From the NCBI GenBank assembly GCA_045106295.1, contig JBGCEI010000016.1, positions 1 through 10,963 on the forward strand: a stretch of 10,963 nt of DNA, written 5' to 3'. Positions 1 to 7,289 of the stretch are shown piece after piece. The DNA comes from WTJX01 sp045106295 (lineage in GTDB: Bacteria; Bacteroidota; Bacteroidia; Cytophagales; JAAEPT01). A program made the position numbers and the translations under genes. Numbering within the stretch: the first letter of the stretch is position 1; each line of letters starts with the position of its first letter. The notes beneath the pieces are model-generated. The model was not told the origin of the DNA and ran no database searches. It saw nothing but the letters and a program-made list of their open reading frames with translations.

Positions 1-40
1 TCTAAACGATGAATACAGAGAATTAGTGCTTAGCTTTTAA
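1..40 (+). CDS. Possible 3' end of an upstream gene (partial, unidentified)
   Basis: Frame 2 is open from the window edge and encodes LNDEYRELVLSF before a TAA stop at 38-40. The other two plus frames stop at once (TGA at 10-12 in frame 1, TAA at 3-5 in frame 3). The short peptide has the mixed, charged character of a real C-terminus, and a gene ending here would be convergent with the minus-strand gene that ends at 152. Twelve codons are too few to identify a family or exclude chance. No convincing terminator follows. Confidence 0.35.
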   Translation, partial: LNDEYRELVLSF

Positions 41-151
41 AGGCGATTGCCCTGGGGAAATCACATCAATATATTATTACCAAACAAAATATAACTCAAT
101 ATAATCAAGTAGGTTTCCTTAATCTTGAGAAACGGCAACAAAAAAGTAGCC
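41..151. other. Short intergenic stretch with no clear signals
   Basis: This AT-rich gap lies between the possible plus-strand gene end and the stop codon of the RDD gene. It contains weak inverted repeats, such as GATT...AATC around 55-72 and GTTTC...GAAAC around 113-133. The stems are short and interrupted, and no T-run follows on the relevant strand. I see no gene or RNA here. Confidence 0.4.
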
Positions 152-748
152 CTATACCGACAACTTCGCTAGGTATTCTTTTCTGTATTTCTGCGTATCT
201 ACTACCACTGTTTGCGCTACTCTATCGTGTAACCACCTTCTTTTCTTATCTCTATAAGCTAAGAATAATAAAACGGGTACCCCTAACATACTAAACAGCT
301 TAACTGTATTTCTTAATACAATTTGAACAGCATGAGGTTTTTTAAGAGACACATCTAGTGTTTTTATCTCTACTATTCTCTTGCCTAATGTTCGACCTAG
401 TGTCAGTTCACATAATATGCAATACACGCAATAAATAATAGTAAATAAGATAAGGAATAAGGCACTGCTTAGCGATGAGGCTAGCATAAGTTTTAAGACG
501 GAGAAAAAATACAATACATCTTCTTGCCCTGTACTGAACACATAAATGAAGTTAGCTGTAAAGGCTAAAAAAACAGAAATCATCAATAAAACCCCTACAT
601 CTAACTGTAACGCCATTTGTCTTTTAGAAGAAGAAGAATAGCCATAAGCTGGTGGATTATAACTCTTATAAAAGAAAAGCGTGAAAAACAACCGTCCAAA
701 AATCAAGAAGAAGGTGTAGTAGAATATGTAGGATATAAGTTTGAGCAT
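152..748 (-). CDS. RDD-family integral membrane protein
   Basis: This is a 198-residue inner-membrane protein of the RDD family, a group whose biochemical role is mostly unknown; some members have been linked to ion transport. The family pattern is visible. Arg43 and Asp50 (RQMALQLD) precede a hydrophobic segment at about 51-72. A second segment at about 80-112 leads into a TLGRTLGKRI block (116-125). LRNTVKLF (145-152) precedes a third segment, and RRWLHDRVAQTVVV (170-183) carries the last conserved Asp. An extra hydrophobic stretch at 1-27 could be a further membrane helix. Starting at Met45 instead would lose Arg43, so the ATG at 746-748 is preferred. It lies downstream of the CHAT gene on the same strand, but a strong terminator lies between them, so co-transcription is doubtful. 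The family call is secure and the substrate is unknown. Confidence 0.85.
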   Translation of the reverse strand: MLKLISYIFYYTFFLIFGRLFFTLFFYKSYNPPAYGYSSSSKRQMALQLDVGVLLMISVFLAFTANFIYVFSTGQEDVLYFFSVLKLMLASSLSSALFLILFTIIYCVYCILCELTLGRTLGKRIVEIKTLDVSLKKPHAVQIVLRNTVKLFSMLGVPVLLFLAYRDKKRRWLHDRVAQTVVVDTQKYRKEYLAKLSV

Positions 749-755
749 CTATTTA

Positions 756-763
756 CAAAAGTA
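756..763 (-). promoter_or_regulatory. Possible Bacteroidota -7 promoter element (TAnnTTTG) for the RDD gene
   Basis: Read on the minus strand, this octamer is TACTTTTG, an exact match to the TAnnTTTG -7 consensus known from Bacteroidota. It ends eight bases before the ATG at 748, so a transcript starting from it would have almost no leader. I see no good TTTG-type -33 element at the expected distance, and the site abuts the U-tract of the upstream terminator, so it may be chance in AT-rich DNA. Confidence 0.25.
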
Positions 764-765
764 AC

Positions 766-800
766 AAAAAAAGGAGTCCGACTTTCATCGAATTCCTTTT
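766..800 (-). terminator. Intrinsic terminator of the TPR-CHAT gene
   Basis: On the minus strand, 25 bases after the CHAT stop codon, AAAAGGA (800-794) pairs perfectly with TCCTTTT (775-769). The stem continues inward through a G-T wobble, a T-A pair, one mismatch and three pairs (CGA/TCG), leaving a six-base loop. Seven T residues (772-766) form the U-tract. On the plus strand the hairpin is also followed by T-rich sequence, so it could work in both directions, but no plus-strand gene reads into it. Confidence 0.75.
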
Positions 801-824
801 CTATTTTTTTATTTCAAGAAGTAC

Positions 825-3800
825 TTATGCTCCTATCATAATGAATGCTCCCCAGTAAATAGGGTCTTTATATTCTTTTCGTAGTTCTTTTTTAGCTTCG
901 ATAAAAGCCTTTCTCTTCGTCATCCCCTCTGACCAACGCTTATAGAATCCGTTCATTAGTTTTTGAGTTGCTTCATCAGATACTTTAAACAAACTCATAA
1001 TTACATTTTGAACACCTGCTACAAAGAAAGACCGTTGTAATCCATATACTCCTTCTCCTACTTGAACTTCTCCAAGCCCCGTTTCACAAGCACTCAATAC
1101 GGCTAGTTCTGTATTGTCAAAATTCAGACCCATTGCTTCGTAGGCTGTAAGGATTCCAGACTCTGAATTATAGTCGTATACATCTTTAGAGTCTACAATA
1201 TCTCCTCCATGACGAAGTATTAAACCAGATCGTAATAAGGGGTTATTAGCGGTCAACTCTTTATGCAATCCATCTACGTCTGTACTCGTTTTCGGGTCTC
1301 CAACGAAAAAACCGTGTGTTGCAATATGAAATACATGAGGGCTTTTAAAGCTTTTTATTTTATCTTCTGTTGCTTCATCGAAGATGTACTCTTCAATCTC
1401 CCATTTATTTTTCTTTAATAACTTACCTAGTGATTTGATTTCTGATTCCGCTCCAGGAAGTTGGCTAACCGTTAATCCACTATAATATTCTTCATTAATG
1501 ACTTTATCTGATTTTGTGATTAGTATTTTATGTTCTTCCCTAGCATAGATACTATCTTTTAGACCAATAATTTTTCCGTGCCTTGCTTCTACCCATACCT
1601 CCTCTTCTGTTCTAATTATTTTGCCATGATTCTTTTTGGCATAGATACTGTCTTGGGTAGTAATCAAAACTTGGTCAGAAGGTTTTGCATAAATCTTATC
1701 TTCTAGCGTAATCAATTTATCAAACCTCTTAATACCATCTTCTTCGGTTATATAAATACTATCTTGTAAATGAGCATACACTTTATCAATCGTTTTAATT
1801 AAAACTTCATCTTCTTCAGTAGCAATAATCTTATCTTCTGTTTTTATCATCAAGCCATCATTGTAAGTAGCAATAATCTTATCTGCTTTTTCAACGTATA
1901 TTTTATCGTATTCGGAAGCATATTGATTGTCTGATTGAGTAATAAATACGGTATCATGAGTTGCTCTTATATCATAAAAAGCAGGGTTACCAATTAAAAC
2001 AGCTGTTTTATCCTTATTCTTCGTCTCACTAGCTGTTGAACGTGTATTCAGTAGGTCTTTGGTATTACTCACTAACACTAATTCATTTCTATCTAAAACG
2101 AATTTATTATCAGCTATTCTAACCGCTTCCATATTTAGCTGATTATACACCCCTTCAGATGAAAAATAGACTTTAGCTCCTTCTGGAATCATCTTCTCTA
2201 TTGGTTTCCATAATGCTGCATACGACCATTTGTCGTCCACTTTGTACTTAATACTATTTCTGTAATATTTGATATATCGTGTTTCAAACTGATTTCCTAA
2301 GGGAAATTCAACTACTTTTGGAGCTCTTCTAGTCTTTTTTGAAATAACTAAGCCTGCATATACGATTGAATCTGTAAAATCCTTATCGAAGTAACGGTAC
2401 CTAATCATTTCAATAGCGTATTCGTTATCATCTAACGTAGCTTGTATATCTTTCCAATTAACTAGTTTTCTTACATTACCTTTCTTAAAAACATCTGATT
2501 TTTCACTCAGTGTTTTCTCCAACCCTTCTATTTCATTCTCTAATGCATTAAAGTCTATTCCTTGGGCTTTCAATTGCTCATCAGAAGTACCTGCTATGGA
2601 TGTAATGTACTCTCTTTTATTTACCCAATCATTATAGGTGGCAATTAGTACTGAATCTCCACTAGACAATATTGTCTTTCTAATTTTGATTGAAGAGCTC
2701 AACAAAATAGCTTTAGTGGCTAACGTATTGTTGTATACCTGTGCTATCATACCTGGCTTAGTTTTCTTATTACTAAAAGCTACCGTATTATAAAACTCAA
2801 AATCACCTTTTATTCTACTCCAAAACTTAGCTTTTTCTCTTTCACTCAATGCAGGAAAGTATTTTTCTATAAATGAGAGGTATTTTTGTGTGGTAATTTC
2901 TAATATATCATTTGCCTCAGCAATATCTCCTAGTATGTAGTTTAGCTGAGCTGTTTTACTCAGCGCATATACATAGTCTGGATGATCTTCACTAAATATT
3001 TTACGATACATTTTTGCTGCGTCTTTATACAGCTTTAGTGACTTTTTATAGTTTGTTTGTTTTTTGGCTATAGCTGCTCTTTGTGTAGTAATTTCAGCTG
3101 AATGGACATTATTTTTACCCAGCTTAGAGCTTGTTTCCCAAATTCTATCTGCTTGATTAAGCAATTCGTCAGCTTCCGTTAATTTATTAGTAGCAATATA
3201 AAAACTAGCTTTATCCATTAATCCTTGAGCATAAGTAGGATTAGTTTTGCCTATGTTATTTTCTATTATAGTTAACGATTCATTAAATAAACCATCTACT
3301 TCTTTATTACTCTTCCCATTAAAATACTCTACCAAGGCTAATGAATTATATGTTTTAGCAATAGAAACATGGTTGTTTCCTAACACACTTTCTTGTATGG
3401 CTAAAATCTCTTTATAAGAAACCTCTTCATTCTCATAATCTCCTATTGCTTCATATAGTTGGGCCTGTACTTCTTTAACCCCTGCATATTTCAACGATGT
3501 CTTACCAAAAATTCCATTTGAAATAACCTCTGCATTTTTAAGGTCTTTTTCAGCCTGCGTATAATTACCAAAGATCACATTCAACTCTCCTAAATACCTG
3601 TAAGTGTCGATTAAACTTTGGTGATACGTTCCGTACTTTTTCTTTTTATCTTTCAAAGACGATTGCAATAAATGATCTACTTTGTGGTATTTACCTTGTT
3701 TCATATACAGCGTGGCAAACCCTTCTATATTAAACTCAGACTCTAAATCATTCTTCTTAGCTACTTTTAAAGCATCGTCTAATATGTCTTCTGCTTCATC

Positions 3801-5525
3801 ATACGCTCCTTGGACCATCTTTAATTTTGCTTGAGATCTAAGCGTGTACATATAATTGATATTCCTTGAGTCATTCAAGTCATCATACATTTTTGCAGAA
3901 GCATCCAGTGTAGTTTGTGCCAAACTGTAAGACCCTTTATCTATTTGTAAGTCTCCAATCTTTTGTAATGAAATTGCCTTAGGGATACTCACCCTACCAA
4001 AATACTTATTTACTTCTTTATCGTAATTAGTTAACAAGTGATCTGCCTCTGAATAATAATCAGTATTTACATAACCTAAGCTTCTAGTATTAACCCATGT
4101 TTGGTATTCATAATGCATAGGGTGCCACGCATTGACAACTACTGAATCAAAACTAGTCTTATAAATAGCTTCCGCTTCAGCATACTTACCTATATTTAAT
4201 ACATTGTGAGAAGCTTCATATAGCTTTGCTTTATGAAACTGGGGAGTTCTCGTTCCATATAATTTTTCATATTCAGAGACATAATCTATTACAATACTGT
4301 CAGACAGCTTTTTATCTTCTATATAGGTACATTTATCTAGGTACTTTTCTAAATAACTTACTTTTAACGGATGACTAAAAGGTATGTAACCAGTAGTATC
4401 TTCTATAATCTCATATACTTCATTTATCCCTTTTTCGTATTTCTTTTTATAATAAGTCCGCTGTGTATTAATCAATTTAATCCAATCGGAGTAAAAGCTT
4501 TTTCTTGGGTAATTTCGAGTAATGAGTGGTTCTATCTCTGATTTCATCTTTCTAAAATTATTGATTTCATCAAAAGAAAGTAGCTTTCCATACATCTCTT
4601 CGTACATGCCTACATATTGCTTACTATACGGTTTCAGTTTGTATCCTTTAGATTTTAAAGACATTTTCATGGCCTTCTCTAAACTCTTCCTACTATTTCT
4701 TTCATCTCCAGTAACTAAATAATAATCAGAATATAACTTTAACGTATTAACTTGATTAATTGATTTACCACCTAAGCCCTCTTTTCTGATTATCCGCTCT
4801 ACTCTCTCTAATAACGTATCTGCTACCAGATAATTTCCTGAAAGAATGTATGATCTCACGTATTCATTCCACGTATCACCAAAAAGCAACTTATTATTAT
4901 CTATTTCATTTTTTGATCGCTTCTTGGATACTTTTTCGCCTGTGGATTCTTCTAATACTTCATATTTTTTATTGAATCCATCCTTTAAACGAGATGCTAC
5001 TCCAATAGCATTTTCTTGAACGTATGAAAAATATCCTTGGTCATTGGATATTTTCAGTTTTAATACTAACAGTTCATTCTTTGTACTAAGATCATTAATT
5101 TTATTTGTATCCAAAAAAGCACGCTCTAGATGAATATCTGCTTTTATAAAATCCCCGTATGAATAATATGCTTTGATGGCTTCAATCTCAGCCAAAATTT
5201 TGTATTTGATATTATCCTCTCCTTCCGTATTTGCTATCCCTGTTTCTACTAGAGTATCTATCCTGTCAAACTCCCCATAAGACTCTAGGTATTTAGCTCT
5301 TTTTACATCTGAGATACCTAAAAAATTAATTTTAACTGCCTCTTTCGACTTTTTTATCTTCTTTACTGCTTTATTTAACGTCTTTATTGCTTTTTTATAT
5401 TCTCCAGAATAATAATACCCATCAGCTTTACTGAAAGACTTATTACTAAATTTTTCAACTTTTTGTGCTAACAAAGGTGATATTGAAATAAATAAACAAA
5501 CTAAATGGAGGGTAAAACGTCTCAT
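825..5525 (-). CDS. Secreted TPR-repeat protein with C-terminal CHAT (caspase-like) protease domain and octapeptide-repeat insert
   Basis: A 1566-residue protein. The N-terminus is a Sec-type signal peptide (MRRF, then a hydrophobic core, then LLAQ; cleavage near residue 20), so export is expected. Residues from about 30 to 890 are alpha-helical TPR-like repeats, for example GEYKKAIKTL (41-50), GKYAEAEAIY (446-455) and GNYTQAEKDL (653-662). They end in an ALSEREKAKFW block (892-902) often seen before CHAT domains in Bacteroidota. The CHAT domain runs from about 1021 to the C-terminus, with HIATHG (His1404) and SACETG (Cys1480) as the likely catalytic dyad and a typical YWGAFIMIG tail. CHAT is a caspase/separase-related clan CD fold, so peptide cleavage is plausible but not shown. 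Residues 1191-1347 are an unusual tandem-repeat insert. The gene is divergent from dnaA and ends at a strong terminator. No candidate substrate or CRISPR gene is adjacent. Its function is unknown. Confidence 0.95.
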   Translation of the reverse strand: MRRFTLHLVCLFISISPLLAQKVEKFSNKSFSKADGYYYSGEYKKAIKTLNKAVKKIKKSKEAVKINFLGISDVKRAKYLESYGEFDRIDTLVETGIANTEGEDNIKYKILAEIEAIKAYYSYGDFIKADIHLERAFLDTNKINDLSTKNELLVLKLKISNDQGYFSYVQENAIGVASRLKDGFNKKYEVLEESTGEKVSKKRSKNEIDNNKLLFGDTWNEYVRSYILSGNYLVADTLLERVERIIRKEGLGGKSINQVNTLKLYSDYYLVTGDERNSRKSLEKAMKMSLKSKGYKLKPYSKQYVGMYEEMYGKLLSFDEINNFRKMKSEIEPLITRNYPRKSFYSDWIKLINTQRTYYKKKYEKGINEVYEIIEDTTGYIPFSHPLKVSYLEKYLDKCTYIEDKKLSDSIVIDYVSEYEKLYGTRTPQFHKAKLYEASHNVLNIGKYAEAEAIYKTSFDSVVVNAWHPMHYEYQTWVNTRSLGYVNTDYYSEADHLLTNYDKEVNKYFGRVSIPKAISLQKIGDLQIDKGSYSLAQTTLDASAKMYDDLNDSRNINYMYTLRSQAKLKMVQGAYDEAEDILDDALKVAKKNDLESEFNIEGFATLYMKQGKYHKVDHLLQSSLKDKKKKYGTYHQSLIDTYRYLGELNVIFGNYTQAEKDLKNAEVISNGIFGKTSLKYAGVKEVQAQLYEAIGDYENEEVSYKEILAIQESVLGNNHVSIAKTYNSLALVEYFNGKSNKEVDGLFNESLTIIENNIGKTNPTYAQGLMDKASFYIATNKLTEADELLNQADRIWETSSKLGKNNVHSAEITTQRAAIAKKQTNYKKSLKLYKDAAKMYRKIFSEDHPDYVYALSKTAQLNYILGDIAEANDILEITTQKYLSFIEKYFPALSEREKAKFWSRIKGDFEFYNTVAFSNKKTKPGMIAQVYNNTLATKAILLSSSIKIRKTILSSGDSVLIATYNDWVNKREYITSIAGTSDEQLKAQGIDFNALENEIEGLEKTLSEKSDVFKKGNVRKLVNWKDIQATLDDNEYAIEMIRYRYFDKDFTDSIVYAGLVISKKTRRAPKVVEFPLGNQFETRYIKYYRNSIKYKVDDKWSYAALWKPIEKMIPEGAKVYFSSEGVYNQLNMEAVRIADNKFVLDRNELVLVSNTKDLLNTRSTASETKNKDKTAVLIGNPAFYDIRATHDTVFITQSDNQYASEYDKIYVEKADKIIATYNDGLMIKTEDKIIATEEDEVLIKTIDKVYAHLQDSIYITEEDGIKRFDKLITLEDKIYAKPSDQVLITTQDSIYAKKNHGKIIRTEEEVWVEARHGKIIGLKDSIYAREEHKILITKSDKVINEEYYSGLTVSQLPGAESEIKSLGKLLKKNKWEIEEYIFDEATEDKIKSFKSPHVFHIATHGFFVGDPKTSTDVDGLHKELTANNPLLRSGLILRHGGDIVDSKDVYDYNSESGILTAYEAMGLNFDNTELAVLSACETGLGEVQVGEGVYGLQRSFFVAGVQNVIMSLFKVSDEATQKLMNGFYKRWSEGMTKRKAFIEAKKELRKEYKDPIYWGAFIMIGA
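1485..1955 (-). repeat. Tandem octapeptide array inside the CHAT domain (24-bp / 48-bp coding repeats)
   Basis: This stretch encodes residues 1191-1347. Asp, or His/Glu in some later units, recurs every eight residues: 1191, 1199, 1207, 1215, 1223, 1231, 1239, 1247, 1255, 1263, then 1269 and 1276 after two shortened units (six and seven residues), then 1284 to 1340. The unit is roughly D-[KSG]-[IV]-[YIL]-[AI]-x-x-x, about 20 copies. DxIYA-type and DxxLIxT-type units tend to alternate, giving a 16-residue super-period. The pattern of alternating hydrophobic positions with a polar corner suggests short beta strands joined by turns. It sits between GNPAFY (1179-1184) and LPGAESEI (1356-1363), two landmarks that lie much closer together in ordinary CHAT domains. 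Confidence 0.9.
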
Positions 5526-5655
5526 AACTACTGTTGATGCATTGTTTAGGGTACTGAAGAATTATTTCATCTGTATCCAATTCAAGTTAACCAACCTAAA
5601 TTAATTGATTTTTACCAGAATGTCTAACCCTCAACTATTTGTTCTAAGAAGTGTT

Positions 5656-5664
5656 CGTGGATAA
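5656..5664 (-). promoter_or_regulatory. dnaA: DnaA-box-like site (8/9 match)
   Basis: The minus strand reads TTATCCACG, which differs from the strong DnaA box TTATCCACA only in the last base. On its own this match is weak evidence. Its value comes from the perfect site 62 bases away and the location upstream of dnaA. Confidence 0.35.
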
Positions 5665-5726
5665 AATAAATCGTATTGAATTATTTAAATAATAAACATA
5701 AACTTTTAAATAAATTTTCTTGTTGA

Positions 5727-5735
5727 TTATTCACA
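5727..5735 (+). promoter_or_regulatory. dnaA: DnaA box (9/9 match to TTATNCACA)
   Basis: The sequence TTATTCACA matches the DnaA-box consensus TTATNCACA at every fixed position and lies 145 bases upstream of the dnaA start codon. It could be part of the replication origin or an autoregulatory site in the dnaA promoter region. Confidence 0.6.
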
Positions 5736-5879
5736 TTTACTTGATTTTTTGGGGATTAAAAATATCAAAATTTTAGAGCACTTTTTTACAATGTTTTTTT
5801 TCTACTATTTTGAAAAACCAAAATCACTAGATCGAGTTTTTTTAATTGTTGTAACACCTATTTTAATTAGAATAAGAAA

Positions 5880-7289
5880 ATGTCAATTGGCCATCAGTCT
5901 GTCTGGAATTCTTGCACTGATCACATTAAGAAAAATGTGAATGAACAAAGCTTTAAAACTTGGTTCGAACCAATTACACCTATTCGACTAGACAAAAATA
6001 TACTAACGATACAAGTCCCTAGCCAATTCTTTTATGAGTGGCTAGAAGAGCACTATGTAGATATTTTGCGTAATGCATTATATGAGACCTTAGGAGTTGC
6101 CGGAAAGTTAGAATATTCTGTTATTGTAGATAAAGGAGAAAAAAACCAACCCCTATCTGTAAAACTTCCTAATAACAAGAAGCAAACAACAAAAAAAGAG
6201 AAAGAACTTGTTCCTCACAACCCTTTCGATCTAAAAAAGATTGATTTACAATTATTTGATTCTCAGCTAAACCCTAACTATACCTTCGATACTTTAATAG
6301 AAGGTGATTGCAATAGGCTCGCTAGATCAGCGGGAATGGCTGTTGCAAATAAGCCAGGCGTCACTTCTTTTAACCCTCTAATGATGTATAGCAATGTGGG
6401 TTTAGGGAAAACTCACCTTGTCCAAGCTATTGGTAACCAAATACGGGCACAACACCCTGATAAATTAGTGATTTACGTATCATCTGAAAAGTTTGCTAAC
6501 CAAATCATTAATGCATTTAAGAATAATAACTTACAGGAGTTTGCTAACTTCTACATGCAAGTAGATGTCCTCATTATTGATGATGTTCAATTTTTATCTG
6601 GAAAAGAAAAGACACAAGAGATATTCTTTCATATTTTTAATCACCTGCATCAGTCTGGCAAACAGGTAATTATGACAAGTGACAGAGCTCCAAAAGAACT
6701 TAGAGGCTTAGAAGAACGATTAATTTCTCGTTTCAAATGGGGATTAACGGCAGATCTGCAACAACCAGACTTTGAAACGAGAATGGCGATCATTCTTAAA
6801 AAAACAGAAGCAGATGGCATAGAAATACCTCACGATGTAGTAGAATATTTAGCTCATAATGTGGATACAAACATTAGAGAATTAGAAGGTGTTATTATAT
6901 CTCTTATCGCGCAAGCATCCTTAAATAAAAAAGAAATTGATTTAACTCTAGCTAAGTACACACTTAAAAATATTATTCAAGAAACAGATAGGGAGGTAAA
7001 TATAGATTACATACAAAAATTTGTTTGTGACTATTACAATATTTCTCTTGATTTGATGAAATCTAAAACAAGAAAAAGAGAAGTGGTAGTAGCCAGGCAA
7101 GTCGCTATGTATTTTTCGAAATCATATACTGATTTATCTCTTAAATCAATAGGGTATCATTTCGGTAAAAGAGACCATAGTACAGTAATCCATGCATTAA
7201 CTACTGTAAACGACATGATGGATACCGACACAAGATTCAATGGTAACATCCAAGAAATGCAAAACAAGCTATCCATGAAGGCTAGTTGA
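5880..7289 (+). CDS. dnaA: Chromosomal replication initiator protein DnaA
   Basis: DnaA binds 9-mer boxes at oriC, oligomerises with ATP, melts the origin and loads the replicative helicase in the cytoplasm. This 469-residue protein has the usual length and order. Domain I (about 1-85) carries WFEPI, then comes a Lys-rich linker (about 90-125) and the AAA+ domain III. The latter holds Walker A (171-178, SNVGLGKT), Walker B LIIDD (Asp234, Asp235), the sensor 1 region TSD (266-268), the Box VII arginine finger Arg284 in ERLISRF, and sensor 2 Arg333 in NIRELEG. Domain IV has the DnaA signature around RDHSTV (431-436). Numbering runs one behind E. coli DnaA through the AAA+ domain. The first Walker A Gly is Ser171, which is unusual. 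The ATG at 5880 gives the expected N-terminus (QSVWNSC). No Shine-Dalgarno sequence is visible, as is common in Bacteroidota. Confidence 0.99.
   Translation: MSIGHQSVWNSCTDHIKKNVNEQSFKTWFEPITPIRLDKNILTIQVPSQFFYEWLEEHYVDILRNALYETLGVAGKLEYSVIVDKGEKNQPLSVKLPNNKKQTTKKEKELVPHNPFDLKKIDLQLFDSQLNPNYTFDTLIEGDCNRLARSAGMAVANKPGVTSFNPLMMYSNVGLGKTHLVQAIGNQIRAQHPDKLVIYVSSEKFANQIINAFKNNNLQEFANFYMQVDVLIIDDVQFLSGKEKTQEIFFHIFNHLHQSGKQVIMTSDRAPKELRGLEERLISRFKWGLTADLQQPDFETRMAIILKKTEADGIEIPHDVVEYLAHNVDTNIRELEGVIISLIAQASLNKKEIDLTLAKYTLKNIIQETDREVNIDYIQKFVCDYYNISLDLMKSKTRKREVVVARQVAMYFSKSYTDLSLKSIGYHFGKRDHSTVIHALTTVNDMMDTDTRFNGNIQEMQNKLSMKAS

Larger units (their letters stand above)
5656..5735. other. Candidate oriC core or dnaA autoregulatory region
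   Basis: Two DnaA-box-like sites in opposite orientation (5656-5664 minus, 5727-5735 plus) flank 62 bases (5665-5726) that contain only eight G or C bases, about 87% A+T. Boxes next to easily melted DNA and upstream of dnaA are typical of bacterial origins, but two boxes are few for an oriC. Repression of dnaA by its own product is an equally good reading. dnaN and recF are not seen nearby, and dnaA is not always at the origin in Bacteroidota. Confidence 0.35.
5526..5879. other. Divergent intergenic region between the TPR-CHAT gene and dnaA
   Basis: These 354 bases must contain the promoters of both divergent genes. No convincing TAnnTTTG plus TTTG pair was found for either. The central part holds two DnaA-box-like sites around a very AT-rich stretch. 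The part next to dnaA (about 5760-5879) is rich in T-runs on the plus strand and has no Shine-Dalgarno sequence before the ATG. Short open frames here do not resemble proteins. Confidence 0.6.

Noticed and set aside
45..72. Weak hairpins around GGCGATTGCC and GATT...AATC as a terminator
   Set aside because: The stems are three to four pairs or interrupted by mismatches, and no T-tract follows.
617..841. Plus-strand open frame of 74 codons over the RDD start and the CHAT terminator
   Set aside because: It is antisense to the RDD gene 5' end, crosses the terminator hairpin and has no protein-like family features.
1485..1955. CRISPR-like interpretation of the regularly spaced DNA repeats
   Set aside because: The period is 24/48 bases with degenerate copies and no distinct spacers, and the reading frame is kept throughout as a repetitive protein segment.
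4522..4722. Plus-strand 66-codon frame inside the TPR-CHAT gene
   Set aside because: It is antisense to a region with clear TPR-type coding on the minus strand, and its peptide is low-complexity hydrophobic and Ser/Phe-rich.
825..5525. Craspase or other CRISPR-associated role for the TPR-CHAT protein
   Set aside because: There is a signal peptide, no CRISPR array or cas gene in the window, and a domain layout common in secreted Bacteroidota proteins.
5749..5940. Plus-strand 63-codon frame overlapping the dnaA start
   Set aside because: It overlaps the secure DnaA N-terminus in another frame and arises from AT-rich intergenic DNA.
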